Assembly: GCA_963693085.1 (NCBI GenBank)
Contig: OY856413.1
Location: 541,274,379 to 541,338,378, forward strand
Reading direction: 5' to 3'
DNA: 64,000 nt
From: Alisma plantago-aquatica
Lineage: Eukaryota; Streptophyta; Magnoliopsida; Alismatales; Alismataceae
In this document: piece after piece, positions 23,220-33,249 of the stretch
How positions within the stretch are numbered: position 1 is the stretch's first letter
Layout of the letters: each line of letters starts with the position of its first letter
Position numbers and translations under genes: made by a program
The notes under the pieces: generated by a model
The model's database searches: none
What the model was told of the DNA's origin: nothing
What the model saw: only the letters and a program-made list of their open reading frames with translations

Positions 23220-24380
23220 CTAAATCCTGGTGGTGGCGGCGTAAGATGCGTCTACCGCCACAGCTTCTATCTCTGCTGCAGTGAAGACCAACTTTTTTGC
23301 GTCGTAGGTGGCGCAGCGAGGGAGTGGGAGGAGGATGTTTGTCCTTGCAAACTTGTAGAAGTAGTCCCTTCCCTCTTTCTTTATGATGCTGGTCCTCGTT
23401 AGGTATTTGATGTCGATCAGCTCATTGCCCTTCGCCCTTGAAAGGCTGTGTGGCTCCTTTGGGTACCCGAGCCCCACCGCGATCAGGTTGACGATGCCAC
23501 CCATATAGTATTCTTTGGTGGCATTCTTTATTGGGTGTAGTCTGTTCAGCAAGAACCGTCCGAGGTTGATCACTCTTCCCTCCATCATGTGCCACATGAC
23601 GTGGAGTTCTTCGGTGTAGATATTACTGGACTCGTTCTTGCTGAACATCACGCACGCTACCAGTTTGTGCACAATTCTCCAAAAGCATGAGTGCACGACC
23701 GCCACCTTGCTTCCCGGCTTAAATGATGACTCGCCGATTAGCCTTTTCCAGAGCTCCACGGGATTGAACTCGTCTCCTTCGGTGATTCTTTCACCGTTAT
23801 TCATTAGATTCTTCTTCTCCTCACTGGAAGAGAAGATCTCGTTCAGCAGCTTCTCAGAGATGGCATGCTCCGAGTTGTATAGCCGAGCTTGGAGTCTATC
23901 TGCTCCGCCGTATTCTTTCTTTTCAGTAAAAGAAATTATCACTCGGCGGAGAGACGACATGAACTCCTTTGTGAGTTTAGTGTAGGAGGAATATCGGCTG
24001 AGGCAGATCTTTCTCAGTCCTACCGCGGCGAGGACATCCTCCAGTCTTCCAAAGATGCCCAGCTGATCGAACGAAGACCGGTGACAGAACCTACTCAGCC
24101 TGTAGAGCTTGGTCATCAGCTCTGCATAGCGGTGTCCGTGCTCATCATCTCTCGGCACGAACCTTCCTGGTGTGTGGTCCTGGGGTTCTGCCGCTACTGC
24201 TGGTGCTAAGGTTGGAGCAGCTACCCACCCTGTCCTTGTTCTCTTTTTCACTGTTGACGCCCCAGCCGCTTCTGGATTCGGGCACTTCTGCCCGACAGTG
24301 GTCGCTTTAGCTACGGATTCGTCACTGATTCTTCGGCCGTGCTCATCAACTCGGACAACAGTCTGCTTGGTGCGGGCCAT
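23220..24380 (-). CDS. First open segment of TE-B ORF: ATHILA-ORF1-like, starts MARTKQT
   Basis: This 386-codon segment is the only part translatable without reading through a stop. It begins MARTKQT, has a basic patch VKKRTRT at residues 44-50 that could be a nuclear localisation signal, and a Pro/Ala-rich linker to about residue 75. The ATHILA-ORF1-like region follows, including LQARLYNSEH at 163-172 (TE-C has IRFKLNNSTH) and YMGGIVNLI at 292-300 (TE-C has IMGGIITTM). It ends at a TAG, after which the same frame stays open. The biochemical function of this family is not known to me. Confidence 0.6.
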   Translation of the reverse strand: MARTKQTVVRVDEHGRRISDESVAKATTVGQKCPNPEAAGASTVKKRTRTGWVAAPTLAPAVAAEPQDHTPGRFVPRDDEHGHRYAELMTKLYRLSRFCHRSSFDQLGIFGRLEDVLAAVGLRKICLSRYSSYTKLTKEFMSSLRRVIISFTEKKEYGGADRLQARLYNSEHAISEKLLNEIFSSSEEKKNLMNNGERITEGDEFNPVELWKRLIGESSFKPGSKVAVVHSCFWRIVHKLVACVMFSKNESSNIYTEELHVMWHMMEGRVINLGRFLLNRLHPIKNATKEYYMGGIVNLIAVGLGYPKEPHSLSRAKGNELIDIKYLTRTSIIKKEGRDYFYKFARTNILLPLPRCATYDAKKLVFTAAEIEAVAVDASYAATTRI

Positions 24381-25671
24381 TTCTGTTAATCATAGAACAA
24401 ATTCCTTGATCAATTAAATGTGTCGATGTTAAAAAGGGATACTGAATGCACGATAAGATATGCCCCAATACAAAATGATCCCACACCACTGTATCGGGCG
24501 ATACGAGGTTTTTAGAGATTAGGGCTTGTGCTCGATATGAGATATGGGTATCGCCTGTCACGACTAAAGAACATCTTACGCAATATAGAACAAGACGATA
24601 CGGTAAGAAATGTGTGTCAGGCTCGACGCCCGATATGGGGGTGTCGGGTGATACAGTTGTGAAGGACAAAACGCCCGATAGGGCTCTCCTGAAAGAAAAA
24701 CAACATGTCGCCCGACAACAAAGAGGCGAGGCGGTGCAAAGATGGGCGACACGGCTATCGCCCGACATGGCGTATCGGGCAAACGTGAATAAAAGATACG
24801 TTGTGCGACATACGTATCAGGTGATACAAGGTTGCTTCAGCTAAGAAACCGCAAGCCTGATAAGTTATTCATGAAAGGAGGATTATGTCGGGCGATACGG
24901 TCTGTCGGGCTATACCTTCCTGTTTTCTTAAACTTGCGTACGGCATGGGAGTAGGGGAACCTTGCACGACATAGGAGCTAACTCACAAAATCTTAGCACG
25001 AAACGAGTAGGTGAAATTAGTAAAGGCAGTAGCCCGACATGGTAATATCTCGGTTCCTTATAAAGCAATCTTATCTGGGGTAGAACTGGTAATTCCGGGG
25101 TGCACATCGGACGTTGGGGTAAGTCATTCCCGAGACGGGCAGTTCATCCGTCGTCACAAGGGTAATTACTCCATTGCACGATATGAGTGTTCGCCGCCCA
25201 GGCATGCCATCCGTCATGACCCTTGCGATGCTTGAAGTACCATTGCCCTATACGCACGCGTTCAGCGTGCCGGATGAGCTGCTACCCGATACGAGCCCTT
25301 CAGAGAAAAAACAAGAAGAAAAGCTTTAAAAAAAAGTGGGAAAGATGAGTAAAACATCATTGGCCTAAGGCTAAATCCCCGGCCTCAGATGGTATTACCC
25401 ATCTCGGTCTATAAAACTGAGCGGTGGCCCATAAAACAGAAGAGTCAGCGCATGTGGCGCATGCACTGACTCGGGCCTCATTACAGTCCATAATGTTTGT
25501 AACGTTTGTTTTGCAAAAAAAAATGTATCCTATTCTAGGAAATAAAAGAAAGCTTAGGATGCCTCCCAAGAAGCATTGTAATCTTCGTCTCCTGCTTGAA
25601 GTCTTTTAGCTTTGTCACTCCTTAGTCTCTGCCATCACCCTTTCGTGCAACTCGATCCTCGTTCATCTTGA
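24381..25671 (-). mobile_element. TE-B spacer between gag and long ORF, motif-rich, no pol
   Basis: In an Athila element this place would hold about 3.5 kb of pol. Here about 1.3 kb remains, without RT or integrase motifs. It carries about a dozen copies of GCCCGATA, TATCGGGC and GTCGGGC in both orientations (about 24490-25300), like those in the TE-B LTRs. How the downstream ORF is expressed is unclear; no TATA box stands out just upstream of 24380. Confidence 0.6.
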
Positions 25672-27292
25672 TCAATGTCCTGCCTTCTTTGCCGTTTCAG
25701 TATTCGACGGAATTTTTCCTGACAGATTCTTTATTAACTCGGCCATTTGAGCTAGTTGCTGATCAATCTGGCGCTGATGCGCCTGCATGTCTACCATTTG
25801 TACCTGAAACGAGTTCAAAACACCCGAATTCGATAGCGCGCTCTGTGCCAACTGGTTGTTAATAGTGTCTTGCCTTTTCACGAAATCAAACAGTTGGCCG
25901 ACCACATCTGACTGGCTAGAAACCTTATCTTGTTCCTTGGTTGATCCTTGATACTTGACTTGACCTTGGAAGTTACCTTTGGTCGCCTGGAAGGGGGTGT
26001 TTTTAGTGTACTGACTGGGTCCTCCCCTCTTCTCGAATGCTTGGGGCGGCTTAGATGAGCCATGCAGTTGATGTGAATTCTTGGCTGCATCCTTGTTGCC
26101 GTAGCTGAAACCAAGGTGGTCCGACCTCTTAAAATTCACAAAAGAGACATTTTCAGTTTCTTCGGCCTCGGATTCAGAATCGCTTGACGCTTCTGGTCGG
26201 GTGTAGATGCATTTATCGACTCCATGGCCTCCTTCTCCAATTGTCACACACTTCATCACTTTTTCCACTTGCTTCTTCCCTTTACCACCAGATTCCCTTA
26301 GCCGCTTGACATCTGTCACTATCCTCTGTATCTGAGAAATTATAGACTGCAGAGCCTTGGATTCAAGAGAGGGTCCTTCACTTATCTTCTTAGCCTGCCC
26401 TCTGTCAGATCTATCATACTCAGCGCCGGCTTGCAACTCGGCCATGTTTGTGATGATCCTTTCAGACTTGCTCGGCTTTTTCCCTAGGAAGTCACTTCCT
26501 ACTGCCGCATTCAGTGACACCCTTTCATCAGGAGTCAGACCATTGTAAAAGGTGGTGACTAAGAAACCTTTCTTATAGTTATGGTGAGGGCAATCCCTCT
26601 GATATTCCTGGTACCTTTCCCAGGCATCGTGGAGATTCTCGCTGAGCTTTTGCATAAAGGATGTTATCTTTTGCGTGTTCCTCACTGTCTTCTCATTCGG
26701 ATAGAATTTATTTACGAAAGCGTCTACTAGTGCTCCCCATCCATTTAGAGATTGGTGGGGAAGTCCGAGATACCATGATAGAGCCTTGTCTTCCAGAGAA
26801 AAGATGAAGCCCTTGCAGTAGATGACTTCCTGGGGTACACCTCGCATCTTAATCGTGTCGCAGATATTCTTGAAGGCGTCCAAGTGATGGTAAGGGTTGT
26901 CGTTCTTAGAGCTCCCTCTAAAGCTCTTATTTTGGATCATGGAGATCACAGACGGCTTGAGCTCAAAGTTAGTGGCATTGAAATGTGGAACGATGACTGG
27001 GCACCGGGAATTGTTAGCCTTCGTGGAGGCTAACTCCCTCAGTTTTCTCTTCTTCGTCTGAATCTTCGCTATCACTGGCTTCTTGGCATCGTTCCTGATT
27101 ATTGTTATTCCTCCCGTTCCTGTGGTGGTGACGCCTGTCACGACGATGGTTTTACTTGAACTGATCCATCTCTAGATCTTCAAGTTGATCATTTCCGTCG
27201 TATCGGCCGTTGACCTCAGGGGGAGGCGAATCATCCCTAGCTCTCCCCTGGCATTCTCCTTCAGAATGGGGTAGCTCAACGTGAGGTGGCAT
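25672..27292 (-). pseudogene. TE-B gag (Athila-type)
   Basis: A 489-codon open frame (25672-27141) carries a retrotransposon gag domain, with landmarks LSWYLGLP, FVNKFYPNE, WERYQEYQRDCPHH and TFYNGL. A zinc-knuckle-like C-x2-I-x4-H-x4-C follows at residues 298-311, in which the second Cys is Ile. A Gln-rich coiled-coil-like tail follows. The natural start is probably ATG 27290-27292 in another frame, giving MPPHVELPHSEGE and later an acidic stretch. That frame has a TAA at 27152-27154 and then a frameshift before about 27010. Gag forms the capsid-like particle. The N-terminal breaks make this copy probably inactive. Confidence 0.75.
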
Positions 27293-27535
27293 GACAGCTG
27301 GTGCTGGTTCTCAGTGGAACAGATCACCGTACTTCAGAGTACCTGGAATAGCACGAAAAAAATCAAGTCAAAAAAAAAATCGTTTATTAATGATTTGAGT
27401 TATTCATTCTAAGCAAAGAATAATGATAATAATAACAAAAGAAAGAAAAGAGTGTTGTCAAGCTCATTTCTAAGCTTGAGGCATGAGAGTGTAGTTAGTG
27501 GATTCAGGTTCGTCCATAGTACTGTTTTGCCTTGT

Positions 27536-27553
27536 ACCCGGCAACGGCGCAAA
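27536..27553 (-). promoter_or_regulatory. TE-B primer binding site (Asp-tRNA-like, degenerate)
   Basis: The minus strand reads TTTGCGCCGTTGCCGGGT beside the LTR. It matches the Athila/Tat consensus TGGCGCCGTTGCCGGGGA except at a few positions. Confidence 0.75.
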
Positions 27554-27555
27554 AA

Positions 27556-29360
27556 TGTTGACCGGCCTAAATCGCGCATCCAAAAAGTGGAGGCGGATTT
27601 CAGGTAGTCGAGCTTTTACATTTATAACTCGAAACCTTCTAGGCCCCCACAACTTTGTTTATGGGGTCGAAGTAGATATACGGGGTTGAACACAGGGACA
27701 AGGGTGGTAGTGTTGAGAACGCTGAATCGACACGCTACACTCCGGCAAGGGTAAAGAGGTGACGAGGTTCCTCAAGGAACAATAGGATAAGACCAATAAA
27801 ACAAAAGAAGTCTATCTCCAAATGGAGCTACAAGGAAGATTAAGGTTTAAAGCATTTTATCAGTTTTTAGGGGTTTTCATGCAACAGAAACAGAGAGATA
27901 AAACTAAAGATAAAGTAAGGTATGAAGGAGAAAACTTCGGTAAAACAAGCGGCAGCACGAACATCATGTACCCCTCCTCTCAGAGCGGGTACCTCTAACC
28001 AAGCATCAACACCCCTATCGAGGTTGCTAGACTTGAATTAGAGTGGAAAGGTTACTAAAGCAACTCCGATTTCGGGCACTTTTGTACTCCAGAATCAGAC
28101 CAAACACTAGAGCCACAACACCTCTCTCGAGGTTGTTGCAACGGGAAAACATGATTTGGTAGCTAATCGAAACGCGATCCAAGCATACAAGCTAGAGTTC
28201 AGATGTTAAACATAGCAATCATCCAACAAAGGTACCAAACATAAAGCTGCAGAGAATTAAACTCTTCTATTTCCATAAACATATAAGGTTCTGATTACAT
28301 TGCATAAGTAAAAGAAATAAATGACTGAAATAATAAAGATAGATGTCTCCTTCTTGATATAGAAGGACGACAGACCACAGCGGACCCTCCAGCCTGATAC
28401 CGGGCAGGAGCCTAGCCTGATACAACTGTGTCGGGCAGCGCACCCTCTCAGGTGACACACCGTGACGGGCAGGTTGCATTGTGCGAGGACCCTTGCCCGA
28501 TACGCTCGTGTCGGGAGGCACCCTCTCAGGCGGCACGCCGTGATGGGCGATGCGTATCGGGATTTAGTATCGTGCCGGGCTAGAGCGATGCTCCTAGTGT
28601 CGGTCTCCTACGTCGGGGATCCTTGTCGGCTGATATCGGCCTGCAGCGTTGCCCGGGATGACCCTAAGTGAACCATTCCCTCCATCTCGGGATGGGGAAG
28701 TGCTCACATAGAATCGCCCGACACAAGCATTCAGGCACGATAAGCTAGCTCTTCGCAGCTTTCCTGAGGTGACTTGCACAGGGTTCTGACCTGTCTTTTC
28801 GGCTTCCTGTAGCTGCTATTTATAGGCAGCGGTTGGGGAAGTTATGGTGCTCAGGGCGCCACATGTCCTTCTTAAGCTCTTATTATTACAGAGTCAGTGG
28901 ACGGCCGATATCAGTATCGCCCGACACAAGGATGTCGGCTGTCGGTGGACGTGACGAGCGGCGCCTGCCGGTGGGTGGCCCGTGTTGCACGACAAGCTTC
29001 AGTTGTCGTGGCGAGCCCAGCTCCCTATCGGGTAGATAGGCGTATCGTCCGTTAGTCCCTTCTTGCGCGTCATCCTCATGTCGTGCGTCCGTGTATTGTG
29101 CTACCCTACCGGGCAGTGTGCATATCGGCCGGCTGGAAGGCCGATGCAGGTGGAGTCATGTTTGTGGGCCGAAACGACCTTATTGATGATAAATGGGTCA
29201 AAATAGGAGGAAAACTCTGCAAAAGATGGAAATATTAAATTAAGAGCGTAGTTTGGCCTGTTATTGGAAAAGTACATATAAAAGGAGAGGAAAACAGTTT
29301 AAAATGGCAGTTTTGATAATGAAATAACAGTCTAAAACATCACAAAATTTGGTGTTATCA
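27556..29360 (-). repeat. TE-B 5' LTR
   Basis: An 1805-bp LTR ending TGTTGACC (plus strand) beside the primer site and GGTGTTATCA at 29360. Equal length to its partner shows no net indel since insertion. Confidence 0.85.
28816..28825 (-). promoter_or_regulatory. TATA box of TE-B 5' LTR
   Basis: CTATAAATAG on the minus strand, at the same place as in the partner LTR. It would drive the TE-B transcript leftwards through gag and the long ORF. Confidence 0.65.
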
Positions 29361-31262
29361 ACGACCCTGCTACCCAGTACGACCATGGTACCTACAAAGA
29401 GAATGGACATGGAGCTGAGAATGGGTAACTAAATTCGAGGCACCACGGTCGTGGTACCCACCATGACCATGGTACCCTTACCCCACCACGATCGTGGTGA
29501 CCTCCACGGCCGTGCCAGTTTTAGTACAAAAGTGACCTATTACCTATGATTTTTCACCTAAATCACCACGGTCATTCCCATCCACCATGAACATTCTCAC
29601 CCCTCCCCACGATGGCCGTGGTGACCACCATGGTTGTGCTACTTACAAAAACCTAGCTACTTTTATACTACTTTTCCCATACTACCCCTACTTGACCGAG
29701 TGCTTCCCCCACACCAACATATACCTAGGTGGCGGCTCCAGAATGAGGTTAGCTACCTTCTACCACCTCCAAGCTCCCCATTTCTCCCCTTAACCATTCC
29801 ACTCCATTTCCACCTCCATTTCACCATTTCCACCACCAAAACCCTCATTTCCAAGCCTTCCATCCACTTCCCACCATCATTCCACAACATTCCATCCAAG
29901 AAGAAGGAGGAGGTTAACCTTGCAATCGATGGAGAGGAGGATTCACTCATATACACTGAGCTCCATGGCTACCTCTTCCTCTTTCTCTTCCCTTTTTGTA
30001 TTTTGCATTGTTATGAGTAGCTAGGCCCCTTTGGTGGGATGTTTGGGGTGTAAAATGTTACTTTGATACCATGTTGGGGGAAAATGATATGTAAACTTTG
30101 TAATTCCTTTTGCTAATGATTATGTTCTATTTGTATCTCATTCTCCATAAATTACTTGTTGGTTTGTGCTTGAAACCAATTGGGAATTTAGAGAAATTGC
30201 TTATATGTGTGAATTTTGGATTTTCTCCTAGGTCTAACTCTTGGATCCCTAGCTAGCTACCCATCTTCCTACATCATAATCAATTCCCCTAACCCTAGTT
30301 GAGAGATCTAAGTAGCTAGTTTATATGAAATTGGTGTGTTTAGCATGGAGCTTTCTCAATGTTAGAATGTGGGTGACGGGAGCCCTAAAACCTCACTTCC
30401 ACCCCCTTTACTAGTCTTAGCCCCTAGTCATCCTAAGATCGTATAACCTAGAAATCTAAGCTTGTTTAGACTCTAATAGAATTACACCTAAGCCCTAACC
30501 CAATTGAGCCTCAGAATGGTAGTAGGGAGTGTTAGGGACTAGTTCCCCTATACACGACCTAGCATATCCATGGCCAGTTAGTAGCTTAGGATAATTCATT
30601 AGAGTCTTACTTGTTGTTTGGTTTGATAATCTAAATGGAATCATAATGTTCATATGCACCCCAAATTTAAGTGATAAGTGAATCCCCTAAACATCCCACA
30701 TATTCCTTAATTTCTTTAAAATGCTAGTTTCCATCTTGCTTAGCTAGTGTTAGCTTAATTAGCTCTTTTCTTGCTTAGATGGCTTCTTGCCCTGTTTTTG
30801 CTAGCTTAGTTCTTTAATTTCTCTTTTTGCCTTGTCTTGCTTGTCTTAGTGTAGATTGTTTTCATCTTGTCTTTTCTACTTGCCTTGTCCTTTCATGCTT
30901 AGTAGAATTAATTTTCTAGGGTTAACTTAGGTTTTGTTCTCGCCTTTAATTGATTTCTTTCTCACCTTAGTTTAACAATAAAAACAACCTTCAAACCTTT
31001 AATCCTAGTCTCTGCAGTAGGAACCTAGCAAAACTAATCTAGCTCTAGTTCCCCCTTTTCTCCCTATGGATCGACCCTATACTTTCCACCCTCCTATACT
31101 ATGACATGACCCCGTACGCTTGCAGGATAGTGTTTTAGTAGATGTAGGTGTGTTGGTGTAGGTTTATAAATATTGAAAGTAAATCCACCATTTATTCCAA
31201 TCTCATGGGGCACATCTAGTCAAATCTAATCGGTTAGTGTGCGCACCTCTGGCGGACGCACC
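29361..31262 (+). mobile_element. TE-C 5' LTR, right part (Athila-like)
   Basis: Continuation of the LTR interrupted by TE-B, ending just before the primer site at 31271. GGATCGACCCTA and the TTGCAGG before the primer site are typical of Athila/Tat LTR ends. 29385-29640 has many CG-rich palindromic words, for example the perfect 12-bp CCACGATCGTGG at 29486-29497. No gene is seen. The open frame at 29634-30020 is Pro/Ser/Thr/His low complexity, and I do not support it. Confidence 0.65.
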
Positions 31263-31270
31263 TATCTTTC

Positions 31271-31289
31271 TGGCATCGTTGCCGGGGGG
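31271..31289 (+). promoter_or_regulatory. TE-C primer binding site
   Basis: TGGCATCGTTGCCGGGGGG on the plus strand differs from the Athila/Tat consensus mainly by AT for GC. It fixes TE-C on the plus strand. About 250 bases of non-coding leader follow. Confidence 0.8.
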
Positions 31290-31541
31290 AGAAAGGCGCT
31301 CGGCCTAGCTTGTTATTTTTGCTTTAACTTTTTCTACTACTCTCACCATTGCTATTGTTTATTCATTATTGTTTGCATTCTTTGTGTATATTGATTTGAT
31401 AACTTGTCATCTTTTGTTTGATTGTGCTTTGTGCATGTGACATGACACTCGGGAGAAGACAATATGGAAGGCCAAAATGCACCCCACAAGCCACTTCAAG
31501 ACTACTTCATGCCTAGCAACTAAAAATCGCCAATTACTAGT

Positions 31542-32093
31542 AGGGTTGATCAAATTCTAGGGGAGCAATTCTCTATTCCTCTAGGTCTTCTTGGGCTCCT
31601 TCCCATCTTCTATGGCTCAGAGAGTGAGAACCCCTACAAGCACTTGGACTCCTTTATTGAAGTATGCTCCACCTTCAAGACACTGACGGCTAGTGATGAT
31701 ACAATCTGGTTGACCTCATTCTCTTTCTCCCTCAAAGATAGAGCCAAAGATTAGTATGACTCAAGAAGGGACATCATGAGTTGGGAAACAATGAAGAATG
31801 TATTCTTGAGACAATTCTACTCTATAGCAAGGTTAACACAAATGTGGCGTGTCGTGACAAGTTTTAGTCAAATGGGCAATGAGCAGTTCCACGATGGATG
31901 GGAGAGATTTAAGAAGATTTTGAGAGAGTGCCTGCACCATGAGTTCCCTTTGTTGCAGCTAGTTCAATCATTCTACTCTAGTTTATCGCTAAAGGACCAA
32001 GACACAGTGGATTCTTCTTGTGGAGGAGTTTTCATGGCTAGGCCACCTGAGGAGATGGCAAAACACCTCAAGAATATCCACATTGTTCTTTTT
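31542..32093 (+). pseudogene. TE-C gag, N-terminal half
   Basis: The frame gives FYGSESENPYKHLDSF, SFSLKDRAKD, a TAG (31752-31754), then FLRQFYSIA, WERFKKILRECLHHEF and QSFYSSLS. This is the Athila gag core in its normal order. The frame ends at KHLKNIH, where the sequence is inverted. The TAG sits where Trp is usual in this family (TGG to TAG). Confidence 0.75.
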
Positions 32094-33005
32094 CCTCCTC
32101 CTCATTTCTGGTGGCTCATCTAGTGCTTCAATGAATGGAGGATCATTGGCTTTTGCCTTGCTTGCATCACTGTGAGGTGGAACACTAGGGATGGCAGGAC
32201 ATGCAAATGGAGTATGACGTGGGGCACATGGTATCCCAAAATAAATAGGATGTATCAGTATCATCTTCGGCAATTTCAATCACAGTATCACCACCTGGCT
32301 GCCGCTTTGCTTTGTCAACCTTTTTTTGACTTGAGGGGTGCTCAAGAGAGTTCCCACTCTTTATAACTATCATAGCACTTCCTTGCTCATGGTGGATGGG
32401 GGGAGCTAGTTGTGGCTTTGGAGGAGGTGGAGGTGACACTTGGTGTTGAAATTGAGGTGGAGGGGAGAATTGAGGTTGGAAGGTGAATTGTTGGGAAACT
32501 AGTGGTGATGGAGGGGGAGGTGGAGTATAAGGCTTGGAATTGCCTTGAAAATGGTAGATGGGCTACACTTGCATGGGAGGTGGACTATAGAAAACTTAAG
32601 AAGAGGGCATGGGTCCACTTGCCATATGGTAGCTCGTGATGGGTTTTGAAGACAACTTTTCTTCTTGGAGAGCAATTATGGAAGATAGCTTCTCTACTTT
32701 CTCTTCTAGCCTTGCAACATATTTTTGAACATCATCAAATATTTTCAATCTACAGAGAACCTCTTCCTTAAACCTTGAGCTATATTTTGGACTTTGTGGG
32801 TCTTAGTAGCTATAGGAGTGAGGTGTCTTCTTTTTTTCACCATAGAACTCAATACGATTGATCGAGTGTCAAGGAACATTTGTCACCTAGTTCTTCATGA
32901 AGCTCACCATGTCACCAAGAATCTTCATCGCTTGCTGGCTTGAGTCATTATCAGTAGGTGTCACACTAAAGGCATATCCCCCATCATTCATCATGCTAGA
33001 AGCTC
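32094..33005 (-). pseudogene. TE-C gag, C-terminal half, inverted in place
   Basis: Read on the minus strand this block gives MMNDGGYAFSVTPT, a coiled-coil-like stretch (KYVARLEEKVEKL), a long Pro/Gln-rich region, then VIEIAEDD. This should follow 32093 on the plus strand. The flanking gag core and protease are both on the plus strand, so about 0.9 kb has been inverted without leaving the element. Stops are present. No zinc knuckle is visible. Confidence 0.65.
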
Positions 33006-33249
33006 AAATTCTTGACCCTTCAACCAACTACTCAAACAAAGGCTAGACCAAATGTACTATACAAAATACACTCAAAAAGTGGGCTATCAAGAAAATCCCA
33101 TCGTATGCCAAGTTCCTCAAGAACTTATGCAATGTGAAGAGAAGGTCAACAGGGAGAATTCTAAAGAAAGTGAAGTTGACTGAACAAGTGAGCGCCATCA
33201 TACAACAATCACTTCCCGTGAATAGAAAAGTCCCATGAGCCCCACTCAT

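Larger units (their letters stand above)
20310..24380 (-). pseudogene. TE-B long ORF: H3-like tip, ATHILA-ORF1-like domain, two ULP1-like modules
   Basis: One minus-strand frame of 1356 codons runs from ATG 24378-24380 (G at -3 and G at +4, a good context) to TAA 20310-20312. It is broken only by TAG at codons 387, 484, 529, 1130 and 1307. Residues 2-7 are ARTKQT. Residues about 95-345 resemble the ATHILA ORF-1 / plant transposon family and align with the TE-C remnant (GRVINLGRFLLNRL against RGFVNIGDLVIDHL). A low-complexity acidic linker follows. Residues about 830-1040 look like a ULP1 (peptidase C48) fold with Ile929, Ser946 and Ser1008 in the His, Asp and Cys places. Residues about 1150-1345 form a second module with HW at 1232, Asn1249 and SNDCGIF around Cys1314. 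ULP1 enzymes cleave SUMO-type modifiers; activity here is unproven. The frame occupies the env-like position of Athila elements. Confidence 0.75.
17453..29360 (-). mobile_element. TE-B: LTR element with gag and a long ULP1-type ORF, no pol
   Basis: The pair 17453-19257 and 27556-29360 are direct repeats of exactly 1805 bp each, about 93% identical in a 200-bp segment compared by eye. A degenerate Athila/Tat primer site lies inside the right LTR and a polypurine tract inside the left one, both on the minus strand. The interior holds gag (25672-27292) and a very long frame (20310-24380). No reverse transcriptase, RNase H or integrase motif is visible, so the element must have depended on a partner for copying and integration. 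It sits inside the TE-C LTR. No clear target duplication was found (AGAAT on the left, ACGAC on the right). Confidence 0.85.

Noticed and set aside
24340..24380. A histone H3 gene
   Set aside because: Identity ends after ARTKQT; nothing of the H3 core or the rest of the tail follows.
29634..30020. 128-codon Pro/Ser/Phe-rich frame
   Set aside because: Low-complexity pyrimidine-rich LTR sequence; no codon-usage or homology support.
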